Source: Stomorhina lunata (taxonomy: Eukaryota; Arthropoda; Insecta; Diptera; Rhiniidae). Taken from it: 64,000 bases of DNA. The notes under the pieces are model-generated. The model searched no databases. It was not told the origin of the DNA and worked only from the letters and a program-made list of their open reading frames with translations. Of the stretch, positions 32,780-43,486 are shown in pieces (the stretch's first letter is position 1; every line of letters starts with the position of its first letter). Location of the stretch: positions 42,803,080 to 42,867,079 of the forward strand of contig OW121741.1 of NCBI GenBank assembly GCA_933228675.1, read 5' to 3'. A program made the translations under genes and the position numbers.

Positions 32780-33449
32780 CCATGAAATAAATATTAAAGG
32801 AAGTGCCACTTCAAAATTTTTGACTATAAAGAATATCTTTGAAGTTTGTATATTTTGTCAATATTACACAGATCGTTGCCACACTCGTAGATTATTTTAT
32901 GGAAATTTGTAAACTAAAATGTGTAGTTTGAAAAATAAAAAAAATAACGCTAAAATAACTAATATTTTCAATAAATAGTCTAATAAAATTTGTACTTTGT
33001 AGCTCTGTAGATGCTAAAACACATAAGATCTCACATAAGATCTAAGCAAACTGCTGAGACTTGTGAGATAATATTCAGAGCTTGTGTTCCTAAAAGTTTA
33101 GGGAAGGACTCGGTAGACTTTGAAAACACCTACTAGGAGCAATTTTGTGGATCTCAGTTCAAAAACGTTACTAACTTAGTTTCCCCAAACACTACAAGTG
33201 AAATAGAGGATTTTTTACTTAATTGCTATAAAATATGGCTTTGGCGCTATACGACAACCATGTTTTCCTCAAATTTAGTGAATTTTCCTAAATTCTAGTT
33301 CAATTTTTTTTCTGAGTGTAAATGGGATTTTTTTTTTAAAGTAAGGTAGCCTCATTTTTCGAGTAAACTTCAGATATTCTTTCTTGTCAAATGGTTAATG
33401 TTTACAAAATAAAAATAAAGTGGCACTTCCTTTAATATTTATTTCATGG
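32780..33449. mobile_element. 670-bp TIR element with 6-bp duplication
   Basis: Perfect 32-bp inverted ends: CCATGAAATAAATATTAAAG to AAGTGCCACTT on the left, reverse complement on the right. Flanked by CTGTAT at 32774-32779 and 33450-33455. The interior is non-coding. Its right two-thirds (from about 32985) is included in the downstream tandem duplication; its left end is not. Confidence 0.8.
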
Positions 33450-33586
33450 CTGTATCATAATCAATCAACAAATCAATTTTAATTTTTGTGTTAGTTACGC
33501 CCTTTTGCATTTCAGTTGACGATGTACATATGGGCAAAATTCAAACAGTTTTAGTTCCTTTGAAACCGAATTTCAACCCTAATAAT

Positions 33587-35389
33587 TATACCCTTCACCA
33601 CCATAGGTGGAAAGGGTATTATAAGTTTGTGCTGATGTATGTAACGCATAGAAATATTTGTCTTAGACACCTTTTAGTATACCAATGGGATTAGAATAGG
33701 GTTGCCAGTCAGGCTGGATTCGACTGGATTTGCCAGCTTTTTTAGTGCTTGTCCAGTGCCAAGCTAAAATTAAATTTGTCCAGCTGAAAGGTGAAGAATT
33801 GAAATTGTTTGAATATTTTTTAGAAAAAATATTTTTATGAAAAGAACGCAATAAAAACTTTTGCAAAAGTGTGTTTTTTTTCTTTTTTACTTATGTTATT
33901 TATGCTTGATTAATAATTTTGTAATAAATTAACCTTCTATCAAAATTCCCCATTGTATATACTTTACTTAAATGACCTATATCAAAAACCTGTTATGGTC
34001 AAAGGCCGAGAATATTTTAGAATTCCATGCGCTTCAATCATGTGCGCATATTCTCCAATTCAAAGGTCAAGGGCTGAAAGGTTTTCCTCTACTTGGCCTT
34101 TCCATCGAATTTTCGGAATCGTTTTCGCATACTTTTATTGCTGTAGTATTATCATACATTCGCACAACATGTCCCAGCCAACTCAGCCGGTGCTGTTCGA
34201 TGCGTTTTACTAGGTCGATGTCAACGTTTTGTAGAGCGTAGTTAAAGTTCTAACAGAGAGAGCTTTATTTCTTATCTGCCTGCTTATTCCAAAATAGCAT
34301 CTCTTGGCAAGTATGATTCTATGTTTGATTTCGAAACTTATGTTGTTATTTATGTTGACGGCGGTACCAAGGTAAAAAATTCTTTTACAACTTCGTAGCT
34401 ATAGTTCTCAACGATCACATGTGATCCAGGCTTGCCTGCTTGTGGCAGTTTTTTTTAATACTTGAAAAGGCGGAAGTCAAATCGCGCAATGTGCGTCCCT
34501 TGATATTGAGAGAAAATGATATCGCCCCACGATTTCATTTTCTCTCGATATCTCTGCGTTTAATTACGGTATTCGCAATTCGGTTTATCAAAAATTTAAA
34601 GATTTATGGAAGCAAATTACTAAAGCTAGTTTTTTATTATTAATGTCCAGTTCATTTTTGGGTCGTCAAGCTTTTTTTTCCTTATGTCCAGCTTTTTCAG
34701 GATTTGTGTCTGGCAACCCTAGATTAGAAGCAGATTCTGAGTCGATTTAGCGATGTCCGTCCGTCATATAAACCTTGCAATCAAACTACAGGTCGCAATT
34801 CTAAAGATAATTTGATGAAATTTGGCACAGATAATTTTTTTGATAGTGGGACCATGGCTATTGAAATTTATCGAAATCGATCCATTATTTATAGTACCTT
34901 CCATAGGTCCCACTTCCCGGAATTGATATATTGGCCACAAATATATTTTTTCATGAAATGTACAACATATACTGCTTATGTAAACATAAATCACTGTACC
35001 AGATTTCGTTGAAATCGGTCCACATTTGACCATAGCTCCCATACAAACTCTTATGTCAAAACACACAAAATGAGACAAAAATCAATAAAACGCTTGTAAA
35101 TCTGAAGATAATGACAATTTCAGTTGATTTTTTGCATACATAATGTTTGTAAAAACTGTAATCAATATGCCAAATTTCGAGATAATCGGTCCACATTTGA
35201 CCCTAGCTCTCACATAAGTCCAAATGACGGAAACAGCTTAAATATATAAGTTTTGAGAAAATATTTGTATGATGGCAAAATTTAGCAAATATTTGTCTTT
35301 ATACAAGAAAAAAAAAAAACAACTTTCCCTTAGTGTTGAAGGGTATTGTATGGTCGGGCTTGACCGACTATAGCACTTTCTTACTTGTT
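33587..35389 (+). mobile_element. DINE/Helitron-like element, subfamily A, interrupted by a hAT-like insert
   Basis: Starts TATACCCTTCACCACCATAG, carries the GACACCTTTTAGTATACC and GTCGATTTAGCGATGTCCG blocks on either side of the insert (33697-34721), and ends GGTCGGGCTTGACCGAC..CTTACTTGTT. Without the insert it is about 770 bp. Confidence 0.75.
33697..34721. mobile_element. nonautonomous hAT-like element, copy 1 (1025 bp)
   Basis: Terminal inverted repeats TAGGGTTGCCAG..CTGGCAACCCTA and a perfect 8-bp duplication GATTAGAA (33689-33696, 34722-34729) are diagnostic of hAT-type transposition. The interior (about 33950-34430) is related to 38110-38760 of the larger element and derives from antisense LINE 3' sequence. 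A stem GAGAGAAAATGATATCG..CATTTTCTCTC lies at 34508-34550. No transposase frame. Confidence 0.88.
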
Positions 35390-36229
35390 TTTTTTTACCC
35401 TTAGGAGTATGAAAAATGTAATTAAAGATTTTAAAATCTCAAGATATCTCAGGTATATCGAACACAAAATTTTAGTTATGCAAGTTTGCGCTTCTTAGCG
35501 TAATTGTACTTTGTGTAAAATTTGTACTTTGTAGCTCTGTAGATGCTAAAACACATAAGATCTCACATAAGATCTAAGCAAACTGCTGAGACTTGTGAGA
35601 TAATATTCAGAGCTTGTGTTCCTAAAAGTTTAGGGAAGGACTCGGTAGACTTTGAAAACACCTACTAGGAGCAATTTTGTGGATCTCAGTTCAAAAACGT
35701 TACTAACTTAGTTTCCCCAAACACTACAAGTGAAATAGAGGATTTTTTACTTAATTGCTATAAAATATGGCTTTGGCGCTATACGACAACCATGTTTTCC
35801 TCAAATTTAGTGAATTTTCCTAAATTCTAGTTCAATTTTTTTTCTGAGTGTAAATGGGATTTTTTTTTTTAAAGTAAGGTAGCCTCATTTTTCGAGTAAA
35901 CTTCAGATATTCTTTCTTGTCAAATGGTTAATGTTTACAAAATAAAAATAAAGTGGCACTTCCTTTAATATTTATTTCATGGCTGTATCATAATCAATCA
36001 ACAAATCAATTTTAATTTTTGTGTTAGTTACGCCCTTTTGCATTTCAGTTGACGATGTACATATGGGCAAAATTCAAACAGTTTTAGTTCCTTTGAAACC
36101 GAATTTCAACCCTAATAATTATACCCTTCACCACCATAGGTGGAAAGGGTATTATAAGTTTGTGCTGATGTATGTAACGCATAGAAATATTTGTCTTAGA
36201 CACCTTTTAGTATACCAATGGGATTAGAA

Positions 36230-37254
36230 TAGGGTTGCCAGTCAGGCTGGATTCGACTGGATTTGCCAGCTTTTTTAGTGCTTGTCCAGTGCCAAGCTAA
36301 AATTAAATTTGTCCAGCTGAAAGGTGAAGAATTGAAATTGTTTGAATATTTTTTAGAAAAAATATTTTTATGAAAAGAACGCAATAAAAACTTTTGCAAA
36401 AGTGTGTTTTTTTTCTTTTTTACTTATGTTATTTATGCTTGATTAATAATTTTGTAATAAATTAACCTTCTATCAAAATTCCCCATTGTATATACTTTAC
36501 TTAAATGACCTATATCAAAAACCTGTTATGGTCAAAGGCCGAGAATATTTTAGAATTCCATGCGCTTCAATCATGTGCGCATATTCTCCAATTCAAAGGT
36601 CAAGGGCTGAAAGGTTTTCCTCTACTTGGCCTTTCCATCGAATTTTCGGAATCGTTTTCGCATACTTTTATTGCTGTAGTATTATCATACATTCGCACAA
36701 CATGTCCCAGCCAACTCAGCCGGTGCTGTTCGATGCGTTTTACTAGGTCGATGTCAACGTTTTGTAGAGCGTAGTTAAAGTTCTAACAGAGAGAGCTTTA
36801 TTTCTTATCTGCCTGCTTATTCCAAAATAGCATCTCTTGGCAAGTATGATTCTATGTTTGATTTCGAAACTTATGTTGTTATTTATGTTGACGGCGGTAC
36901 CAAGGTAAAAAATTCTTTTACAACTTCGTAGCTATAGTTCTCAACGATCACATGTGATCCAGGCTTGCCTGCTTGTGGCAGTTTTTTTTAATACTTGAAA
37001 AGGCGGAAGTCAAATCGCGCAATGTGCGTCCCTTGATATTGAGAGAAAATGATATCGCCCCACGATTTCATTTTCTCTCGATATCTCTGCGTTTAATTAC
37101 GGTATTCGCAATTCGGTTTATCAAAAATTTAAAGATTTATGGAAGCAAATTACTAAAGCTAGTTTTTTATTATTAATGTCCAGTTCATTTTTGGGTCGTC
37201 AAGCTTTTTTTTCCTTATGTCCAGCTTTTTCAGGATTTGTGTCTGGCAACCCTA
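36230..37254. mobile_element. nonautonomous hAT-like element, copy 2 (duplicated)
   Basis: Same ends and same GATTAGAA flanks as 33697-34721, so it was duplicated together with its host sequence rather than inserted separately. Confidence 0.88.
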
Positions 37255-37875
37255 GATTAGAAGCAGATTCTGAGTCGATTTAGCGATGTCCGTCCGTCAT
37301 ATAAACCTTGCAATCAAACTACAGGTCGCAATTCTAAAGATAATTTGATGAAATTTGGCACAGATAATTTTTTTGATAGTGGGACCATGGCTATTGAAAT
37401 TTATCGAAATCGATCCATTATTTATAGTACCTTCCATAGGTCCCACTTCCCGGAATTGATATATTGGCCACAAATATATTTTTTCATGAAATGTACAACA
37501 TATACTGCTTATGTAAACATAAATCACTGTACCAGATTTCGTTGAAATCGGTCCACATTTGACCATAGCTCCCATACAAACTCTTATGTCAAAACACACA
37601 AAATGAGACAAAAATCAATAAAACGCTTGTAAATCTGAAGATAATGACAATTTCAGTTGATTTTTTGCATACATAATGTTTGTAAAAACTGTAATCAATA
37701 TGCCAAATTTCGAGATAATCGGTCCACATTTGACCCTAGCTCTCACATAAGTCCAAATGACGGAAACAGCTTAAATATATAAGTTTTGAGAAAATATTTG
37801 TATGATGGCAAAATTTAGCAAATATTTGTCTTTATACAAGAAAAAAAAAAAACAACTTTCCCTTAGTGTTGAAGG

Positions 37876-39615
37876 TAGGGTTGCCAGTCAGGCTGGATTC
37901 GACTGGATTGTCCAGCTTTTTTAGTGCTTGTCCAGTGTCAAGCTAAAATTAAATTTGTCCAGCTAAAAGGTGAAGAATTGATTTTTTTATATTTTTAAAG
38001 AAAAACTATCTTTATGATAATGAACGCAAAAGTGTATTTTTTACTAAGTGATTTATTCGTTGATTAATTGATTACTTGATCAAGTTAATTTTGTAATAAA
38101 ATTACCCTCTATCAAATTTGCCCATTGTATTTACTTTACTTAAATGGCCTATATTTACAACCTGTTAAAGCCAAAGGACGAGCATATTTAAGAATTATAA
38201 TTCTTCAATTTCGTAGGTCAAGCTTTAAAAAATTTTCCTCTACTTCTACTTGGCCTTTGCATCGAATTTTCGTACGTCCTCTTTTACGAGTTCATTCTGG
38301 ATCGTTTTTGAACACTTTTCTTGCAGGAGTATTTTTATCCACTCGCACAACATGTCCTAGGTAACGCAGCCGTTGCTGTTTGATGCGTTTTACTATGTCG
38401 ATATTTAGGTTTATTCGATGTCGATATTCATTGTTGATGCAAACTGGTCCAACGATTTTTCGTAGAATCTTTCTCTCAAAAACTCTCTCAAATAGCTTCA
38501 TCTGCTTGTGCAAGTGCCCATGATTCAGCACCATATAATAACACAGGTAGTAAAAGCGTTTTATAGAGCGTGTCTTTAGTTCTAACAGAAAGAGCTTTAT
38601 TTCTTAACTGCCTGCTTAGGCCAAAATAGCATCTGTTGGCAAGCATGATTCTACTTTGATTTCGAAACTTATATCGTTATTTATATTTGCGGCTGTACAA
38701 AGGTAAACAAATTCTTTTACAACTTCGAAATTTCAGTTCTCAACGATCACATGTGGTCCAACTTTTCTAAGCTTTCTGTTTGTAGAAACCATCAATTTTA
38801 TTTTCGATTCATTGACAACTAGACCCATTTTATTAGATTTCTTCTCGATACGTGAAAAGGCGGCAGCTACCTCGTGCACTATGCGAGGTACAATTTCAGG
38901 TAACACAATATTAAAGAGATCGCATGACAAACTTTCGCCTTGTCTGAATCCCCGTTTAGTTATGAAGGACTCCGAGAGGCTCTTACTTATTTTAACTGTT
39001 GAGGTTATATCCGTTTATGTCATCCTGTATCGGGCTGTCAAAAGCAGATTTGTAGTAAACAAAGAGATTATATGTATCAATTTGTTTCTCTTGTGTTTTC
39101 TACAGGATTTGATGTAGCGTAAAGAAATGGCCAGTGGTAGATTTACCCGGTCTAAAGCCACATTATTAGGTTTCAATTATTTCGTTAACTTTGACCTTTT
39201 GCCTTTCACACAATATGGTCGATATTATCTTATATGCAATTGAAAGAAGACTTATACCTCTATAATTGGTACATACATATCTAATTTGTTTGTGGACTTA
39301 ACAAAGAACACTCCAATCGTCCGGCATACGTTCTTCGAACTATATGGTTTTTATAAGCTGGGACATAAATGATTATGAACTCCCACCTCCTGCCTTAAAA
39401 AGCTCTGCCGGCAAACCATCGACACCCGCAGATTTATTACTTTTCAGTTATTGTAATTCTAACCTCATTTTGATTTGTTCAGACATGTCATCTTGTCCAT
39501 TTTTATTTGGTACTTACAATTTGCAAAATTTATTAATGTCCATCTAATTTTTGGGTTGTCAAGCTTTTTTTTGCCTTATGTCCAGCTTTTTCCGGGTTTG
39601 TGTCTGGCAACCCTA
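37876..39615. mobile_element. nonautonomous hAT-like element carrying an antisense LINE fragment (1740 bp)
   Basis: TAGGGTTGCCAG..CTGGCAACCCTA ends with a perfect 8-bp duplication GTTGAAGG (37868-37875, 39616-39623). It is absent from copy 1 of the duplication, which gives an empty site. The terminal 100 bp on each side resemble the 1025-bp elements, so those look like internally deleted relatives. The interior holds a LINE fragment on the minus strand (38113-39400). No transposase frame, so any mobility depended on a factor supplied elsewhere. Confidence 0.9.
38113..39400 (-). pseudogene. RTE-like LINE RT to C-terminus fragment inside the hAT-like element
   Basis: Minus-strand peptides in order: RT motif region near 39240-39110 (matching the fragment at 8.9-9.1 kb), EVAAAFSRIEKKSNKMGLVV, NESKIKLMVSTNRKLRKVGP (38930-38733), then VFERKILRKIVGPVC, YRHRINLNIDIVKRIKQQRL, RYLGHVVRVDKNTPARKVF (38534-38292) and an RGR-type tail. 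It ends near 38113 in TTTAAGTAAAGTAAATAC on the minus strand, the microsatellite-like tail of this family. Frameshifts throughout. Confidence 0.82.
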
Positions 39616-39670
39616 GTTGAAGGGTATTGTATGGTCGGGCTTGACCGACTATAGCACTTTCTTACTTGTT

Positions 39671-40160
39671 TTTTTTTACCCTTAGGAGTATGAAAAATGT
39701 AATTAAAGATTTTAAAATCTCAAGATATCTCAGGTATATCGAACACAAAATTTTAGTTATGCAAGTTTGCGCTTCTTAGCGTAATTGGCATGCAAATTAA
39801 AAAAACGTAAAAAAAAAATCGGATAAAGATTCACATTTTTTCATATTTTGTCTTCTTCATTTGTTATTACATTTGGACCCAAGTCGTTGTTCTACGAAAT
39901 AGACACAACACTTTGGGAATGAATGCATTTCCCTCTAAATTTTAATTTCTTCACTTCTTATACTACTTGCTAGATGTCAAAATTTGAAGCACGTTTTAGC
40001 CATTTTTTAATATTTTTACCTATTTTGCGACCGCCTCAAGGAATTCCAAAAAAAAAAATAGATGAGTATTGGTAGATCTTTCAGTTTTGCATCGTTTGAT
40101 ATATATCTCATTAATGTGCTCCATATGTAGGTATAACATACGACAGGTGGAAATGACAAA
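39671..40160 (+). repeat. interspersed repeat, also present inverted at 56925-57320
   Basis: Blocks GAGTATGAAAAATGTAATTA, GCAAGTTTGCGCTTCTTAGC, TGGCATGCAAATT, GTTCTACGAAATAGACACA and CGTTTGATATATATCTCATT recur in reverse complement at 56925-57320. Non-coding. The first part is also at the end of duplication copy 1. Confidence 0.7.
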
Positions 40161-40284
40161 AAAATGAACGTTAATTTTTCAAAATAACCTTTACAACCTG
40201 TTAAGGTCAAAGGCTTATTTTAGAATTCCATGCGCTTCGACCTCCAATTTTGTAGGCCGAGCTTTTGTTTAACTTTTTTATAGA

Positions 40285-40412
40285 ATTATCGCACTTTATT
40301 TCGACTCTTATGCATCTCAATTTCTTCAAACACACGTTTCTTTTTTTTCTCCGAAATAGGCAAGAAACGCCGCTGAAAGCGATGTATAAGAGTCGAAATA
40401 AAGTACGATAAT
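40285..40412. mobile_element. 128-bp hairpin MITE
   Basis: Arms ATTATCGCACTTTATTTCGA then CTCTTATGCATC, and their reverse complement ending TACGATAAT. Loop about 65 bp. Confidence 0.75.
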
Positions 40413-40464
40413 CAAAAAGTTTTCTCTCGATATCTTTCTAAAGTTCGACGTGTAACTACTGTTT

Positions 40465-41858
40465 GCAGAGTTGCCCTGTAAGTTTAATTTTTCTCAGCAG
40501 TGGCATTGACTCCTCGTCATATCAAGAGTTTTAAGGGGAAGGGTTTTGAAACCCATAGTGGAATTGGCAATGTTTTGCCATTGCGTGCATATAACATTTG
40601 AATCAGAAACGTTTTCTCTGAGTAATTGAGCTGTTCGTTGTAAGTCGGTAACAAATTGATGAGATTTGACGTCAAACTTTCTTTGCGCTTTCGTCTGTAT
40701 GTTCCTCGACACAGTCAAACGTGTTCGTGAAGAGTGTCTTCATTCAACTACAACATTATCTATCTGATCTATCAATTACAGAAATTGATGTCGCCGTGAC
40801 TGCGGCTCGAACACAGTAGAATTTGTTATCTTGATGCTTAATAGTCGACAGCACTCTACCGCTTAACAAAACCTATCACTAATGATTGATGTTACTGATT
40901 TTTTAATGTCGGTGTTAGAATGTTACTTACTTCCCTATAATGCAAATGACTGGGAAGATTTCTGCGGGAGGCGAATTTCTGTGCGACTAAAGAACAAATT
41001 TTTTCTATAGTATGTTGTTCGGTTTAGCTGATATACGTGTATTCTATAACATACACGTATATCATATACAGTTGAAATTTGGATGTAAGAAACAAATCAA
41101 AATCCAATTTATAGCAACAAAATACATTGTTCGAGAGAACAAAGAAATGTAATCTCGAACATTGTTGCCACGACACTATTATTTTTGTAAACATTGGAAA
41201 TATTTTTGAAAATATTGAGAATATTTTTCAAAATAGAAATAAATTATAATATTAAACTATTTTAGATTTTTATATTTTTTAGATATTTTCGATCCAAATT
41301 TTCTATTGAAAAATTTTTGATAAAAAAATTTTCTGTAGAAAAATTTTTAATAAACAATTTTTGATAAAAAATTTTTCATAGAAAAATTTTTGATAAAAAA
41401 TTTTTCATAGAAAATTCTTTGATAAAAACATTTTTTATGAAAAAAATTTGATAAAAAAAATTTTTTATAGACAAATTTTAAATAAAAAAATGTTCTCAAA
41501 AAATAACAAAATAGTCAAAAAGAAAGAGTATCGCATTTGATCCCAAATCTATCGAGGAATTTTTTTTTTTGGCTTTTTATCAATAAATTTGTCTGTTACA
41601 TTAATGAATAAATGTAACAGATTTGGAATTTAATGCGAATACTCTTTCTTTTTGAAAAAAAAACTTTCTATAGAAAAAGTTTTGATAAAAAAAATATTCT
41701 ATAGAACAATTTTTGATAAAACTTTTTTTTTCAAAAAAGAAATTGTATTCGCATATGTGATAAAAATGGAGTAGAAAACTTTTTCTATTTAAAACGTTAG
41801 AACTACACATTAAAAAAATACCCATTTTAGTTAAAAGTATAAAAAACGGCAACTCTGC
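40465..41858. mobile_element. hAT-like TIR element, about 1.39 kb
   Basis: Ends GCAGAGTTGCC and GGCAACTCTGC with flanking TACTGTTT and TACTATTT (7 of 8 match). The interior has runs of a 29-bp TTTCTATAGAAAAATTTTTG-type repeat (41290-41480, 41650-41720) and an inverted pair around GAAAGAGTATCGCATTTG (41523) and CGAATACTCTTTC (41636). A short palindrome GATATACGTGTA..TACACGTATATC lies at 41032-41060. The 74- and 83-residue minus frames are not domain-like. Confidence 0.6.
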
Positions 41859-42089
41859 CTACTATTTTTTGTTCTGTTCTTTTTGCGCCGACCCGTGAAC
41901 ATAAGCAACATTGATTTTTCGTGCAAAGGAAAAGGTTAAAGGTTCATTAAAATCACAAAAATATCCATTTAGGTATCAAGTTTCAGTGTGGGCTCAAAGT
42001 CTGCTTAATTTTATACAATTAGATATAAAAGACCCTATCAAAAGTAATTGGAGTGATATAAATAACGTCAAGCAAAAAAGGGCTCATAG

Positions 42090-42900
42090 TGTGTAGCGTC
42101 CGCCACAGAAATAAAGGTTTTTTTTTTTTAATTTCACTAGTGCAATTTTTCGTTTTTCTCCAATTGAACTTGGTTCATAAAGAGAACTTATAGTATGCTT
42201 TACATTAGGCTAAAAATATATAGATGTTAGCATTTTACAGAATAATATGCATAGGAAAGTGTGTAGCGTCCGTCACAGTATATATTGTTTACAAAATGAT
42301 ATTTATTAAATACAAGATTTATGAACACATAAAGCAATAACACTGTTTACATCCACAGATTAAATTTAAGATATAAGGTATTAAAAAAATATACAGTGGG
42401 GCAAATTTGATGTTTTTGAAATTTGATGTTTTTGAAATTTGTTTTTTTTATTTTTGGGACACTCTAACAGCTAGCAGCAGCATTCTTTCGACGAAAAATA
42501 AGGTGTAAGAAGTGAAAAAACTTTAAATAAAATTATGTATGTAGCCGTTTTGTGAAATATTAAATTGTGCCCAAAAATCGCATTTTAACCGTGAACATGA
42601 AAAGGAAGAAGATGAAATTCGGGAACAAATAAAACCATTATTTTCACTGATTAACGAATCCTTAAAAAAATATGAAATATGAATTTTTTCCTAATAAAAA
42701 ACATTCAAGTAAAAACTGTATCGTCCGTCACTTAGCGTCCGCAACAGTTCATTTATGGATTTTTGGTGAAACTGGAAACCTTAAAGAATTTTTTAAAAGC
42801 TGTTTTGTAATGCTCTGATTTTCCTCTATCTTTAATGTATTTACAATTTTTTTTATTACTATGAAAGATTTGATGAAATATATCGTCCGTCACGCAGGAT
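42090..42900. repeat. dispersed 15-bp motif TAGCGTCCGYCACAG, five hits
   Basis: Occurs at 42094, 42264, 42721 (TCGTCCGTCAC), 42733 (TAGCGTCCGCAACAG) and 42882 (ATCGTCCGTCACGCAG) in otherwise AT-rich DNA. CAGTGGGGCAAAT near 42395 and ATTTGCCCAT near 42900 are roughly complementary and could be ends of a decayed Tc1/mariner-type element. No gene seen. Confidence 0.5.
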
Positions 42901-43486
42901 TTGCCCATATATAAAATGCATGGTCTATGATTGAATGAAAACGAAAAATGTTACTTTCATAAGATCTTTCAGGAAACTCCATATAAATCGAGAGAAGTTA
43001 TTATCGATATTAAAAGCAATAAGTTCTTTTATTTCTAAAAATGTCAAATCTTAATATAGTAACGTGATTCACCAGATAATTGGATTGCATCCAATTATTC
43101 AAAAATATTCTAGATTTATTTAGAATACATATGAAAGGTATAAAAAAGTCTAGACTGTTTACATTTAGTAAATTCTTACTTGTTTTTATTATGAATGTAT
43201 ATTAAATGTAAAATGTTTTTTGTCAGTGTAAACGTGATAAAAAAAAAAAATCGTCAGAATTTTACGTTTGTTTTGATGCTCCTAATCTTTAAACTTGTAT
43301 ACGACGCGTCGTATATATACAAAATACAGGTTCTTATGCTAAATATAAACAATAAATTGATAAGATACTTTTTTGTTTAATAAATGCAACTTGTTTGTTA
43401 GGCTTTCTCAGCTAAGCCTTCAGTTATAACAAAAAGAAAAAGCTTTTTTACTCTCATTTCATTCAGTTAAAGTTTTGTTCTTGACC

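Larger units (their letters stand above)
32985..35506. repeat. 2.5-kb tandem duplication, copy 1
   Basis: Nearly identical to 35517-39787 (after removing the 37876-39623 insertion) at a constant offset of 2532-2533; the one clear indel is a T in a homopolymer near 33331. All open frames in the two copies translate identically. At the join (35507-35516) about 10 extra bases, TACTTTGTGT, resemble the adjacent TTGTACTTTG, suggesting a templated filler. Confidence 0.9.
36120..39670 (+). mobile_element. DINE/Helitron-like element, subfamily A, with two hAT-like inserts
   Basis: Duplicate of 33587-35389. Same start and end signatures, with inserts at 36230-37254 (shared with copy 1) and 37876-39615 (unique to copy 2). 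Confidence 0.75.
35517..39787. repeat. tandem duplication, copy 2 (interrupted by a 1.74-kb insertion)
   Basis: 35517-37875 and 39624-39787 match copy 1; between them sit a hAT-like element and its target duplication. At its right edge copy 2 continues into GGCATGCAAATT, which also follows the same block in the family member at 57.2 kb, so copy 2 carries the original right junction. Confidence 0.9.

Noticed and set aside
33488..37611. Paired identical small ORFs as a duplicated gene family
   Set aside because: They lie inside DINE-like and hAT-like elements and are identical only because the whole segment is duplicated.
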